64,000 nt of DNA, taken from the NCBI RefSeq assembly GCF_050587525.1, contig NZ_JBOBFT010000001.1:682001-746000 (forward strand), written 5' to 3'. The notes beneath the pieces are model-generated. The model did not search any database and was not told where the DNA came from. It saw only the letters and a program-made list of their open reading frames with translations. The DNA comes from Plantibacter sp050587525 (lineage in GTDB: Bacteria; Actinomycetota; Actinomycetes; Actinomycetales; Microbacteriaceae). How positions within the stretch are numbered: position 1 is the first letter of the stretch; every line of letters starts with the position of its first letter. A program made the translations under genes and the position numbers. Shown here in pieces: positions 41,603 through 50,720 of the stretch.

Positions 41603-41623
41603 CCACCAGCCATTCTTCGTCTG

Positions 41624-41652
41624 AGCGGGTCGCCATCGGCGGCCCGCTTTTT
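41624..41652 (+). terminator. Rho-independent-type terminator after crgA
   Basis: AGCGGG pairs with CCCGCT around a GTCGCC/GGCGG inner part, followed by TTTTT. Confidence 0.75.
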
Positions 41653-41716
41653 CGTGTGCTCGCGGGGCTTCGGGGGACCGCAGGCTTCAACTCGTACCTG
41701 AATGACACGCGTGTAA

Positions 41717-41747
41717 TTATCCCCAGTGTGCACAACCCTGTGGATAA
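41717..41747. promoter_or_regulatory. Pair of DnaA-box-like sites outside the origin
   Basis: TTATCCCCA (41717-41725, one mismatch) and TGTGGATAA (41739-41747, exact on the minus strand) face each other 13 bases apart between crgA and the rhomboid gene. Confidence 0.55.
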
Positions 41748-41842
41748 CTTTCGAGTGGGTCCGGGCGCATACAACAGGGCCCGGATCGCACGGGCGGCCG
41801 ATCATGGCATCACCAGACGGGATCAGTTGCCCGAGCGAGCGA

Positions 41843-42676
41843 TCAGGTGAGCGCGGGGATGAGGCTGACGCCGATGAGCGCGACGCTCAGGAGCGAGAGC
41901 AGCCCGATCTGAGCGGTGCGCTGCGAGATCTTGCGCGTGCCAACGAGGATCAGACCGACGAGGGCGCCGCCGACGAGGCCGCCCACGTGCGCCTGCCAGG
42001 CGATGTTGATCCCGGGGATGAACCCGATCACGAGGTTGATGCCGAGGAGCACGAGGAGGCCGGTGGTGTTCCCACCGAGCTTCCGCTGGATCACGAGGAA
42101 CGCGCCGAGCAGACCGAAGATCGCGCCGGATGCGCCTACGACGGGCACGTTGGGTGCGGCGAGGAAGAGCACGCCCAACGAGCCGGCGAACCCGCTGATC
42201 AGGTACAGGGCGAGGAATCGCCAGTGGCCGAGCATCGTCTCGAGCATCCGCCCGAAGATCCACAGCGTGTACATGTTCAGCAGGATGTGGAACAGGAAGC
42301 TCTGCGAGTGCACGAACACGGCCGTGAGCATGCGCCACGGCTCGAACGCGTAGGCGGGGTTCGAGTACAGGCCCGCGTAGAGGAGCGCGTCCGTGACGTG
42401 AAGTCCCGGGATCCATTGCAGAAGGAACACGAACGCAGTCACGGCGATGATCGTGTACGTGACGATCGGTGACGACGAGGTGATGCGAGCACCCACCCGG
42501 TTGCGAGGAGCGGATTGCCGCTGCTCCTTCATGCACTCCGGGCAGATGAAGCCGACCGCCCCGGGGGTCTGGCACTCACCGCAGATCGTCCGCCCGCACC
42601 GCTGGCAGAGCACGAAGCTCTGGCGGTTCGGGTGGCGATAGCAGGTGTTGGAAGACGTCGCCCGGGGATCGGTCAC
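41843..42676 (-). CDS. Rhomboid-family intramembrane serine protease with zinc-binding N-terminus
   Basis: The 277-residue protein has a B-box-like zinc region at the start (CYRHPNRQSFVLCQRCGR, CGEC, CPEC) and six membrane helices with the rhomboid motifs: HILLNMYTLWIFG, the catalytic serine in GASGAIFG and the histidine in AWQAHVGG. It cleaves membrane proteins within the bilayer. The GTG at 42676 starts two bases after the upstream stop, which indicates an operon with the cyclophilin gene. Confidence 0.93.
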   Translation of the reverse strand: MTDPRATSSNTCYRHPNRQSFVLCQRCGRTICGECQTPGAVGFICPECMKEQRQSAPRNRVGARITSSSPIVTYTIIAVTAFVFLLQWIPGLHVTDALLYAGLYSNPAYAFEPWRMLTAVFVHSQSFLFHILLNMYTLWIFGRMLETMLGHWRFLALYLISGFAGSLGVLFLAAPNVPVVGASGAIFGLLGAFLVIQRKLGGNTTGLLVLLGINLVIGFIPGINIAWQAHVGGLVGGALVGLILVGTRKISQRTAQIGLLSLLSVALIGVSLIPALT

Positions 42677-42677
42677 G

Positions 42678-43235
42678 CTACGCCTTGACGACGGTGATGC
42701 TCTCCACGACCACGGGGTCGATCGGCTTGTCGCCGGAACCGGTGGGGACCGCTGCGATGGCGCGCACGACGTCGCGGGACGCCTCATCGGCGACCTCGCC
42801 GAAGATCGTGTGCTTGCCCTGCAGCCACGGGGTGGGGTCCGTGGTGACGAAGAACTGCGAGCCGTTGGTGCCCTCGACGGCGCCCGTGAGCGGGTTGCGG
42901 CGCTTGCCGGCGTTCGCCATGGCGAGGATGTAGGGCTTGTTGAAGTCGAGTTCCGGGTGGATCTCGTCGTTGAAGTTGTAGCCGGGTCCGCCGGTGCCCG
43001 TGCCGAGCGGGTCGCCGCCCTGGATCATGAAGCCGGGGATGATCCGGTGGAAGGTCACACCGTCGTACAGGTTGCCGACGCCGGGCTGGCCCGTCTTGGG
43101 GTCGATCCACTCCGTGGTGCCCGTTGCGAGGCCGATGAAGTTCTCGACCGTCTTCGGGGCGTGGTCTCCGAAGAGGTTGATGACGACGTCACCGTGGTTG
43201 GTGTGCAACGTGGCTACTGCGGTGTGCTGTGACAT
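42678..43235 (-). CDS. ppiA: Cyclophilin-type peptidyl-prolyl cis-trans isomerase
   Basis: The 185-residue protein is a single cyclophilin domain with FHRIIPGFMIQGGDP, GTNGSQFFVTT and W-L-x-G-KHTIFGEV, which carry the catalytic Arg, Gln and Phe. There is no signal peptide, so it acts in the cytoplasm on protein folding. The ATG at 43235 (MSQHTAVATLHT) is preferred over 43265. This gene is commonly found near the origin in actinobacteria. Confidence 0.93.
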   Translation of the reverse strand: MSQHTAVATLHTNHGDVVINLFGDHAPKTVENFIGLATGTTEWIDPKTGQPGVGNLYDGVTFHRIIPGFMIQGGDPLGTGTGGPGYNFNDEIHPELDFNKPYILAMANAGKRRNPLTGAVEGTNGSQFFVTTDPTPWLQGKHTIFGEVADEASRDVVRAIAAVPTGSGDKPIDPVVVESITVVKA

Positions 43236-43386
43236 ACCCACAATTCTTACATACAGCGCGGACACTCCCGGGTTTTACAGGGTTCCTCAAGTCATGCATA
43301 CAGCTTGAGGACTCTCGGGTGGTATCCAGCCCTGCAAGTGGCAAGATGGAGGTTACGTTGTTGCCGCGATCATTGGAGATGACCAC

Positions 43387-43920
43387 ATGAGCCTGTCACG
43401 CAAGCGCACGAAGGAACTCAAGCAGCTCAAAGGATCGGCCGCTGAGCTGTGGGAGGCTCAGCAGGAAGTGCTGAACCACGCCAACTCGGTTGCCCGTGAA
43501 GCCAGCCGTCAGCTGAGCAACTTCTCGCGCGAGCAGGTCGTCCCGACCGTGCGCGACACCTACGAGCACCGCGTCGTCCCCACGGTCGACCGCGGCATCC
43601 ACTACACCCGTGGCGCTGTGGACGGCGTGAAGCGCGGCATCACCGATGGTGTGGTTCCGGCTGTCGGCGGCGTCGTCGGCACGGTCCTCAGCATCGGCGA
43701 CATCGCCAAGGACACGCGCGTCCAGGCCGCACTCCGTCGCCTGCACGCTCCCGAGGCGCTCGTTCCGGCCAAGAAGTCCGGCCCCGGCGCAGGCACGGTC
43801 ATCGCGATCGGCCTCGGCGTCCTCGCCGCAGCCGGTGTCGCGTACGCCGTGTGGCAGACGTTCCGCGCGGACGACGAGCTGTGGGTCGCCGACGACGAGC
43901 CCGTCACCGCCGCCAACTGA
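43387..43920 (+). CDS. YtxH-like single-pass membrane protein
   Basis: The 177-residue protein has an amphipathic helical N-terminal part (KELKQLKGSAAELWEAQQEV), a region of VVPTV..(R/H)-type repeats and glycine-rich helices, and one membrane helix near the C-terminus (GTVIAIGLGVLAAAGVAYAVW) followed by an acidic tail. The layout recalls YtxH/DUF-type proteins of unknown function. The ATG follows GGAG. Confidence 0.75.
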   Translation: MSLSRKRTKELKQLKGSAAELWEAQQEVLNHANSVAREASRQLSNFSREQVVPTVRDTYEHRVVPTVDRGIHYTRGAVDGVKRGITDGVVPAVGGVVGTVLSIGDIAKDTRVQAALRRLHAPEALVPAKKSGPGAGTVIAIGLGVLAAAGVAYAVWQTFRADDELWVADDEPVTAAN

Positions 43921-43937
43921 ACTCAGGCAACTGAGCA

Positions 43938-43987
43938 GGCTCCTTCGGGAGCCGTGAACCCCGCCGCCGTCTGAGCGCCGGGGTTCA
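43938..43987. terminator. Double stem-loop between convergent genes
   Basis: GGCTCC-TTCG-GGAGCC (43938-43953) and a second nine-base stem TGAACCCCG/CGGGGTTCA (43955-43987) separate the YtxH-like gene from the Nudix gene and can stop transcription from both sides. Confidence 0.7.
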
Positions 43988-44404
43988 GATGAGACCCGCG
44001 AAACGGCGTCCGACGTCCACGAGGCTCACGCGATCGAGTGCGTCGATCTCGTCGAGTGGGAACCAGGCGGCGTAGTCGGTGCTTCCGTCGAGTTCGTACG
44101 TGAGCGCGCCGCCGGTGACGTGGGCGCGATAGACGATGCGCAACGCGTGGAGTGCGTTCTCCTTCGTGCCGATGCGACGTTCCGCCGGAACCACGTGCGA
44201 GTCGACGCCGATCAGATCCTCGAGTTCCGCGGCGAAGCCGGTCTCCTCGAACACTTCCCGCACGGCCGCGTCCGCCGGGTCCTCGCCCGGGTCGATGCCG
44301 CCTCCCGGCAGTGTCCAACCGCTGTAGCCGCCCTCGTTCCAGTGGGACAGGAGCATTCCACGGTCGTCGACGATCACGGCGTACGCAGCCACGCGAATAT
44401 CCAT
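43985..44404 (-). CDS. Nudix hydrolase
   Basis: The 139-residue protein has a complete Nudix box: GGGIDPGEDPADAAVREVFEETG, with the REVFEE metal-binding glutamates. It hydrolyses a nucleoside-diphosphate-linked substrate that cannot be named from the sequence. It is monocistronic and converges on the YtxH-like gene. Confidence 0.9.
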   Translation of the reverse strand: MDIRVAAYAVIVDDRGMLLSHWNEGGYSGWTLPGGGIDPGEDPADAAVREVFEETGFAAELEDLIGVDSHVVPAERRIGTKENALHALRIVYRAHVTGGALTYELDGSTDYAAWFPLDEIDALDRVSLVDVGRRFAGLI

Positions 44405-44612
44405 GGCGTCAGCCTAACCCGGCCGCCTCTGCGGCGGCCGGGTGGCTGACTTCCGTCACTCGATGGTGAGCCAATCGGTGCTCAGTCACCGTCGCGGCCC
44501 GCGGCTCGACGACCGTTCCCTCGTCACAGCCCGTTCCTGTGCCTTGAGGAGCGCAGATCCTTACTCAAGGCTCTGCTCGTAGCCCTGAGTAAGGAAACAG
44601 GCCTGATGCGTC

Positions 44613-45136
44613 TCAGGGCATCCGTACTCGCTCGAGGACGATGTAGTCCGGCTCGGGATTGGTATTGCCGATCCACACGACCTCCGGCCGATCCACGAGC
44701 CAGCCCATGAGGCCGATGTCCGACTCGACCAGCGCACCGTCCGGCACGGCCGCAACGGCGCTGCGCGCCGCATCGCGTCGGTGTGCGGGGAACGTCTGAT
44801 CCGAGTCGCCGAGTTTGGCGAGCGGAAGCTGGGGAACGATCAAGACAAGGGTCACAACCGCGACGGCTATGGACGGACGAGCCATCCGCCGGCCCCATCT
44901 CCTCCGACCAAGGCGATCTCATGGAACTGCGCCTCGACGGCGCCCTGCAGGCCTCAACCGAAGCCGAGCGTGATGCCGAGCAGAACACCCATCCGCTGAC
45001 GTCTCCGCACCTGGATCGCGGAGCGGGTCACGATCGCGCTCGCCATGCCGAACCGAACGTTCCGGATGATCAGGAGCCCGAGCGCACTCGGGAGAACTGA
45101 GCAGCCGATCAGGTACGAGGCAAAGCGTTGATTCAT
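44613..45136 (-). pseudogene. Remnant of a DUF2079-like membrane protein
   Basis: Two minus-strand pieces in different frames look like parts of one membrane protein. The piece at 44954-45136 starts MNQRFASYLIGCSVLPSALG and is membrane-like. The piece at 44613-44885 has a membrane helix followed by AARSAVAAVPDGALVESDIGLMGWLVDRPEVVWIG, which recalls the C-terminal domain of DUF2079 proteins. Most of the expected length is missing and the frames do not join, so it is broken. Confidence 0.5.
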
Positions 45137-45149
45137 GCCTGGAAAACGA

Positions 45150-45178
45150 AGAAGCCCCCGACGATGTCGAGGGCTTCT
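45150..45178 (-). terminator. Terminator of the tRNA-Ile/tRNA-Ala unit
   Basis: On the minus strand AGAAGCCCTCGAC and GTCGGGGGCTTCT form a 13-bp stem with one mismatch, followed by TCGTTTT. Confidence 0.75.
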
Positions 45179-45184
45179 GAACTG

Positions 45185-45257
45185 TGGAGCCTGGGAGAAT
45201 CGAACTCCCGACATCCTGCTTGCAAAGCAGGCGCTCTACCAACTGAGCTAAGGCCCC
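45185..45257 (-). tRNA. tRNA-Ala (anticodon TGC)
   Basis: A 73-base cloverleaf on the minus strand: acceptor GGGGCCT, D-arm AGCTCAGTTGGTAGAGC, anticodon loop TTTGCAA, T-arm GGGAGTTCGATTCTCCC, discriminator A. Confidence 0.95.
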
Positions 45258-45328
45258 GGATGAATCCGGTGGATCACTGCCTCCGGGGAGGAAGCGACCG
45301 TTTCACTGTATTCAATTTGTGTTGCACG

Positions 45329-45402
45329 TGGGGCTACCAGGACTTGAACCTGGGACCTCTTCGTTATCAGCGAAGCGCTCTAACCGCCTGAGCTATAGCC
45401 CC
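45329..45402 (-). tRNA. tRNA-Ile (anticodon GAT)
   Basis: A 74-base cloverleaf on the minus strand: acceptor GGGGCTA, D-arm AGCTCAGGCGGTTAGAGC, anticodon loop CTGATAA, T-arm CCAGGTTCAAGTCCTGG, discriminator A. Together with tRNA-Ala it follows gyrA, as usual in actinobacteria. Confidence 0.95.
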
Positions 45403-45468
45403 GTTTGAACCTTGTAGAGACTACCGGATGAAGAGCGAATCTCCCAATCGGCACCCTCTACGCGGTTG

Positions 45469-45876
45469 CTAGTTGTTGGTGAAACCGACCAGGAGGCCGC
45501 CCGTCACCTTCACGCTCAGGTTGTAGAGCCCCGCGATGAGGGCTCCCATGAGCGTGATGACGATGAGGTTGAGGAGGGCGACGACCCCCGCGAAAGCCAT
45601 CACCTGAGGCAGGTTGATGTACTGCAGGAGGTTGTTGCCCGGTCCGGCGATGTCCGTGAAGAGACCTCCGACGCGCGTGAACACACCGGTGCTGTTGAGC
45701 ACCGTGTACACGAGGAAGAAGAAGACCACGATGACCACGGCGACGGCGATCGCCGCGAGGAACGACAGTTTCACCGCCGACCAGAAGTCGATGTACACCA
45801 GCTTCAGGCGCACCTGCTTGGTGCTCGTGCGTTTGGTCGACTTCTTGGCCAGTTTCTCGGCGACGCTACTGCTCAT
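45469..45876 (-). CDS. DUF3566-family membrane protein
   Basis: The 135-residue protein has a basic N-terminus (KKSTKRTSTKQVRLKLVYID), two long hydrophobic helices and ends GGLLVGFTNN. This is the DUF3566 family, which follows gyrA in nearly all actinobacteria (Rv0007-like). It has no known reaction; the location suggests a link to cell-envelope growth near the origin. Its start overlaps the end of gyrA by 11 bases. Confidence 0.9.
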   Translation of the reverse strand: MSSSVAEKLAKKSTKRTSTKQVRLKLVYIDFWSAVKLSFLAAIAVAVVIVVFFFLVYTVLNSTGVFTRVGGLFTDIAGPGNNLLQYINLPQVMAFAGVVALLNLIVITLMGALIAGLYNLSVKVTGGLLVGFTNN

Positions 45877-48484
45877 CTACTTCTTCCTTCTCCACCGGAT
45901 TGTCATCCGGTCCAGAGGTGGTTTCCGGGACGGTCTCGGCTGCTTCGGTCCCGTCCGCTTCCGGAGAGTCCTGAGTGTCAAGATTCCTGTCACTGTTCTT
46001 GGCCAACGCGATGATGCGGTCGTCTTCTGCGAATCTCGCGAAAACCACGCCCATGGTGTCGCGTCCCTTCGCTGGAACTTCGGCCACGGCAGACCTTACC
46101 ACCTTGCCACTGGCAAGAACCACAAGGACCTCATCGCTCTCGTCGACGATGAGAGCGCCCGCGAGGTCGCCCCGATCGTCGCTCAACTTGGCGACCTTGA
46201 TGCCCAGGCCACCGCGGTTCTGGCCGCGGTACTGGTCCACATTCGTGCGCTTCGCGTAGCCGCCCTCGGTCACGACGAAGACGAACGCTTCGCGGTCCTC
46301 CTCAGTGTTCGAGGGGACCACAGAGGCGGAGAGGAGCTTGTCCTCGTCGCGGAAGTGCATGCCGATGACACCGCTCGTGGCGCGTCCCATGGGGCGCAGC
46401 GCGTCGTCGGTCGCGGTGAACCGGATCGACATGCCTTTGCGGGACACGAGCAGGATGTCGCTGTCGTCCTCGACCAGGAGGGCCGACGTGAGTTCGTCGC
46501 CTTCTCTCAGGTTGATGGCGATGATGCCACCGGAACGGTTGGTGTCGTACTCCGACAGCGCCGTCTTCTTGACGAGGCCGTCGTGCGTCGCGAGCACCAG
46601 GTACGTGGCCGCCTCGTAGTCGCGGATGTCGAGGATCTCAGCGATCTCCTCGTCCGGCTGCATGGCGAGCAGGTTGGCGACGTGCTGGCCCTTCGCGTCG
46701 CGGCCGGCCTCCTGCAACTCGTACGCCTTCGCTCGGTAGACACGGCCCTTGGTGCTGAAGAACAGCAGCCAGTGGTGCGTGGTCGTGACGAAGAAGTGGT
46801 CGATGACGTCGTCGGCCCGCAGCTGGGCGCCCTTGACGCCCTTGCCGCCGCGGTGCTGCTGACGGTAGTTGTCGCTCCGCGTGCGCTTGATGTAGCCGCC
46901 GCGCGTGACGGTGATGACCATCTCCTCTTCGGGGATGAGGTCTTCCATGTTCATGTCGCCGTCGAAGCCGAACATGATCTCGGTGCGACGGTCGTCGCCG
47001 AACTTGTCGACGATGGTCGTGAGCTCTTCGCTGACGATCGTGCGCTGACGCTCGGGCTTCGCGAGGATGTCCTTGAGGTCGGCGATCTGCGCCTCGATCT
47101 CGGCAGCTTCGTCGATGATCTTCTGACGCTCGAGGGCGGCGAGACGACGCAGCTGCATGTCGAGGATCGCGCTCGCCTGGAGCTCGTCGATCTCGAGCAG
47201 CGTCATGAGTCCCTGGCGGGCTTCGTCAGCAGACGGGGAACGACGGATGAGGGCGATGACGTCGTCGAGCGCGTCGAGGGCCTTGAGGTACCCGCGGAGG
47301 ATGTGTGCGCGCTCCTCCTTCTTCCGCAGGCGGAAGACGGTGCGGCGGACGATGACCTCGATCTGGTGCGTGACCCAGTTCGTGATGAAGCCGTCGAGCG
47401 GGAGGGTGCGCGGGATGCCGTCGACGATCGCGAGCATGTTTGCACCGAAGTTGTCCTGCAGCTGCGTGTGCTTGTACAGGTTGTTCAGGACGACCTTGGC
47501 GACGGCATCGCGCTTGAGCACGATGACGAGGCGCTGGCCCGTTCGGCCGGACGTCTCGTCGCGGATGTCGGCGACGCCGGAGAGGCGGCCCTCCTTGACG
47601 AGGTCCGCGATCTTGAGCGCGAGGTTGTCGGGGTTGACCTGGTACGGCAGCTCGGTGACGACGAGGCAGGTGCGGCTCTGGATCTCCTCGACGCTGACGA
47701 CGGCGCGCATCGTGATGGAGCCACGACCCGTCCGATACGCGTCCTGGATGCCCTTGGTGCCGAGGATCTGGGCGCCGGTCGGGAAGTCGGGTCCCTTGAT
47801 GCGCTGGATGAGCGCTTCGAGGAGTTCGTCGCGCGAGGCGTCAGGGTTCGCGAGGTGCCACAGGGCGCCGTCCGCGACCTCGCGGAGGTTGTGCGGCGGG
47901 ATGTTCGTGGCCATGCCGACGGCGATGCCGACGGAGCCGTTGACGAGCAGGTTCGGGAAGCGCGCAGGCAGGACGACGGGCTCTTCCGACTCACCGTCGT
48001 AGTTGGGCTGGAAGTCGACGGTCTCCTCGTCGATGTCCCGCACCATCTCGAGGGCGAGCGGAGCCATCTTCGTCTCGGTGTACCGAGGAGCAGCCGCGCC
48101 GTCGTTGCCGGGGGAACCGAAGTTGCCCTGGCCGAGCGCCAGCGGGTAGCGCAGGCTCCACGGCTGCACGAGACGCACGAGCGCGTCGTAGATCGCCGTG
48201 TCGCCGTGGGGGTGGAACTGGCCCATGACGTCGCCGACGACACGTGCGCACTTGGAGAAGGAGCGGTCCGGGCGGTAGCCACCGTCGAACATCGCGTAGA
48301 TCACGCGACGGTGGACGGGCTTCAGGCCGTCACGGACGTCGGGCAGTGCACGCCCGACGATGACGCTCATCGCGTAGTCGAGGTAGCTGCGCTGCATCTC
48401 GAGCTGGAGGTCGACCTGGTCGATCCGGCCGTGGATGCCGTGATCCTCAGGCGTCGTGGTCTCGTCGTTCGTTTCGTCTGCCAT
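45866..48484 (-). CDS. gyrA: DNA gyrase subunit A
   Basis: The 872-residue protein has the topoisomerase breakage-reunion domain with the active tyrosine in AAPRYTETK (near residue 124) and the quinolone-region HGDTAIYDALVRL, then a C-terminal beta-pinwheel containing the GyrA box QHRGGKGVKG. With GyrB it introduces negative supercoils. Its acidic tail (about 40 residues) is longer than in E. coli. It is separated from gyrB by 103 bases holding two REP-like units. Confidence 0.97.
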   Translation of the reverse strand: MADETNDETTTPEDHGIHGRIDQVDLQLEMQRSYLDYAMSVIVGRALPDVRDGLKPVHRRVIYAMFDGGYRPDRSFSKCARVVGDVMGQFHPHGDTAIYDALVRLVQPWSLRYPLALGQGNFGSPGNDGAAAPRYTETKMAPLALEMVRDIDEETVDFQPNYDGESEEPVVLPARFPNLLVNGSVGIAVGMATNIPPHNLREVADGALWHLANPDASRDELLEALIQRIKGPDFPTGAQILGTKGIQDAYRTGRGSITMRAVVSVEEIQSRTCLVVTELPYQVNPDNLALKIADLVKEGRLSGVADIRDETSGRTGQRLVIVLKRDAVAKVVLNNLYKHTQLQDNFGANMLAIVDGIPRTLPLDGFITNWVTHQIEVIVRRTVFRLRKKEERAHILRGYLKALDALDDVIALIRRSPSADEARQGLMTLLEIDELQASAILDMQLRRLAALERQKIIDEAAEIEAQIADLKDILAKPERQRTIVSEELTTIVDKFGDDRRTEIMFGFDGDMNMEDLIPEEEMVITVTRGGYIKRTRSDNYRQQHRGGKGVKGAQLRADDVIDHFFVTTTHHWLLFFSTKGRVYRAKAYELQEAGRDAKGQHVANLLAMQPDEEIAEILDIRDYEAATYLVLATHDGLVKKTALSEYDTNRSGGIIAINLREGDELTSALLVEDDSDILLVSRKGMSIRFTATDDALRPMGRATSGVIGMHFRDEDKLLSASVVPSNTEEDREAFVFVVTEGGYAKRTNVDQYRGQNRGGLGIKVAKLSDDRGDLAGALIVDESDEVLVVLASGKVVRSAVAEVPAKGRDTMGVVFARFAEDDRIIALAKNSDRNLDTQDSPEADGTEAAETVPETTSGPDDNPVEKEEVDEQ

Positions 48485-48501
48485 GTTCTACTGCTTCTCC
48501 T

Positions 48502-48523
48502 GGTCCCTGAGCCTGTCGAAGGG
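48502..48523 (+). repeat. REP-like unit 3
   Basis: Exact copy of the 22-base unit in the gyrA-gyrB gap. Confidence 0.8.
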
Positions 48524-48543
48524 CCTGTTTCGTGAGATCGTGT

Positions 48544-48582
48544 GGTTCCTGAGCCCGTCGACGTTCGACAAGCTCAGGGACC
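48544..48582. repeat. REP-like inverted pair (unit 4)
   Basis: A diverged unit (GGTTCCTGAGCCCGTCGA) and its mirror (TTCGACAAGCTCAGGGACC) form a hairpin between gyrB and gyrA. Confidence 0.75.
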
Positions 48583-48587
48583 GGTGA

Positions 48588-50597
48588 CTAGATATCGAGG
48601 AAGCGAACGTCTTTCGCGTTCTTCTGGATGAACGTGCGTCGGGATTCGACGTCCTCGCCCATGAGCGTGGAGAAGATCTCGTCGGCGGCGGCCGCATCGT
48701 CGAGGGTGACCTGCAGGAGCGTACGGGTCTGGGGGTCCATCGTGGTCTCCCAGAGCTCCTTGTAGTTCATCTCGCCGAGACCCTTGTACCGCTGGATGCC
48801 GTTCTCCTTCGGGATGCGCTTGCCGGCGGCGAGGCCGTCGGTGAGCATCGCATCGCGTTCGCGGTCGCTGTACACGTACTGGTGCTCGGCGTTCGACCAC
48901 TTGAGGCGGTAGAGCGGCGGCTGGGCCAGGTACACGTAACCGAGGTCGACCAAGGGGCGCATGTACCGGAAGAGGAGCGTCAGCAGCAGCGTGGTGATGT
49001 GCTGTCCGTCGACGTCGGCATCGGCCATGAGGACGATCTTGTGGTACCGCACCTTGTCCGGGTTGAAGTCCTCGCCGATGCCGGCGCCGAACGCCGTGAT
49101 CATGGCCTGGACCTCGTTGTTGGCGAGGGCGCGATCCAGGCGCGCCTTCTCCACGTTGAGGATCTTGCCGCGGAGCGGGAGGATCGCCTGCGTCTCGGGG
49201 TTGCGGCCCTGGACGGCGGAACCGCCTGCGGAGTCACCCTCGACGATGAAGATCTCGGAGATCGACGGGTCCTTCGACTGGCAGTCCTTGAGCTTGCCGG
49301 GCATGCCGCCGCCCTCGAGGAGGCCCTTGCGACGAGCGGTCTCGCGCGCCTTGCGTGCCGCGAGTCGTGCCGTCGCCGCCTGGAGCGCCTTGCGGATGAT
49401 CTCCTTGGCCTGCAGCGGGTTCCGGTCGAACCAGTCGGTGAGCTGCTCGCTCACGACCTTCTGGACGAACGCCTTCGCTTCGGTGTTGCCCAGCTTGGTC
49501 TTCGTCTGGCCCTCGAACTGCGGCTCGGACAGCTTGATCGAGATGACGGCGGTGAGGCCCTCGCGGACGTCGTCGCCGGAGAGGTTGTCGTCCTTCTCCT
49601 TGAGGATGCCCTTGTCGCGCGCGTAGCGGTTGACGAGACCCGTCAGCGCTGCACGGAAACCTTCCTCGTGCGTTCCGCCCTCATGCGTGTTGATCGTGTT
49701 CGCGTAGGTGTGGACGCTCTCGTTGTACGCCGTGGTCCACTGCATCGCGACTTCGAGTGCCATCTTGCGCTCCGAGTTCTCCGACTCGAAGGAGATGATC
49801 TCGTCGTTGACGAGCTCAGCGCGCTTCGCCTTGTTGAGGTACTCGACGTAGTCGGTGAGACCGCGCTCGTAGAGGAACACGTCCTTCCGCTGGCTGTGAG
49901 CGGCCGAGTTGTCGTCTTCGTCGTCCATGAGGACGGCGTCGCGGAGCGGACGTTCGTCGGACAGCTCGATGCGGAGGCCCTTGTTGAGGAAGGCCATCTG
50001 CTGGAAGCGCGTGCGGAGCGTCTCGTAGTCGAAGTCGGTCGTCTCGAACGTGTCTGGGCTGGGCCAGAACGTGATCGTCGTACCCGTCTCCTCGGACGCC
50101 TCGTCCTCGTGGAGCGGAGCGTCCGGCACACCGTGCTGGTAGCTCTGACGCCACACGGCGCCCTGACGACGAACCTCGACCTCGAGCTTCGTGGAAAGGG
50201 CGTTGACGACGGAGGAACCCACGCCGTGGAGACCACCGGAGACCGCGTAGCCGCCGCCGCCGAACTTGCCGCCGGCGTGCAGCACCGTGAGGACCAGCTG
50301 CACGGTGGAGATGCCCTCGGTGGGGTGCATGTCGACCGGGATGCCTCGACCGTTGTCGATGACGCGGACGCCGCCGTCCTCGAGGATGGTCACGACGATC
50401 TTGTCGCAGTAGCCGGCAAGGGCTTCATCGACCGAGTTGTCGACGATCTCGTAGACCAGGTGGTGCAGACCACGCGGACCGGTGGACCCGATGTACATAC
50501 CGGGCCGCTTCCGGACGGCTTCGAGACCTTCGAGAACCTGGATGGCACTTGCGCCGTAGTCGTTGTCCTGGGCGTGCGTATTCGGTTCTGATGTCAT
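48588..50597 (-). CDS. gyrB: DNA gyrase subunit B
   Basis: The 669-residue protein has a GHKL ATPase domain (VDNSVDEAL, VIDNGRGIPVD), transducer, and TOPRIM domain (EGDSAGGSA, LPLRGKILNVEKA, DADVDGQHI). The ATG at 50597 (MTSEPNTHAQ) gives the usual N-terminus; GGAG lies 11 bases upstream. An ATG at 50639 is in frame but would add 14 residues unlike the family. Confidence 0.97.
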   Translation of the reverse strand: MTSEPNTHAQDNDYGASAIQVLEGLEAVRKRPGMYIGSTGPRGLHHLVYEIVDNSVDEALAGYCDKIVVTILEDGGVRVIDNGRGIPVDMHPTEGISTVQLVLTVLHAGGKFGGGGYAVSGGLHGVGSSVVNALSTKLEVEVRRQGAVWRQSYQHGVPDAPLHEDEASEETGTTITFWPSPDTFETTDFDYETLRTRFQQMAFLNKGLRIELSDERPLRDAVLMDDEDDNSAAHSQRKDVFLYERGLTDYVEYLNKAKRAELVNDEIISFESENSERKMALEVAMQWTTAYNESVHTYANTINTHEGGTHEEGFRAALTGLVNRYARDKGILKEKDDNLSGDDVREGLTAVISIKLSEPQFEGQTKTKLGNTEAKAFVQKVVSEQLTDWFDRNPLQAKEIIRKALQAATARLAARKARETARRKGLLEGGGMPGKLKDCQSKDPSISEIFIVEGDSAGGSAVQGRNPETQAILPLRGKILNVEKARLDRALANNEVQAMITAFGAGIGEDFNPDKVRYHKIVLMADADVDGQHITTLLLTLLFRYMRPLVDLGYVYLAQPPLYRLKWSNAEHQYVYSDRERDAMLTDGLAAGKRIPKENGIQRYKGLGEMNYKELWETTMDPQTRTLLQVTLDDAAAADEIFSTLMGEDVESRRTFIQKNAKDVRFLDI

Positions 50598-50720
50598 AGG
50601 AAAAGAGGGCTCCAAACCGTCGATATTCGACCTCTCCATCCTACCAAAAATGGGTGGTCGACTGGTCGGAAAACGCCCGTTTGAGACACTTTTTCAACCC
50701 CTGGTACCGAATTTGCCTTC

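Noticed and set aside
45614..48535. 973-codon plus-strand frame opposite gyrA
   Set aside because: gyrA is certain on the minus strand. Long antisense frames arise in high-GC genes through codon bias.
50598..50639. Longer gyrB start at 50639
   Set aside because: The additional 14 residues do not resemble GyrB N-termini; MTSEPNTHAQ is the expected type of start.
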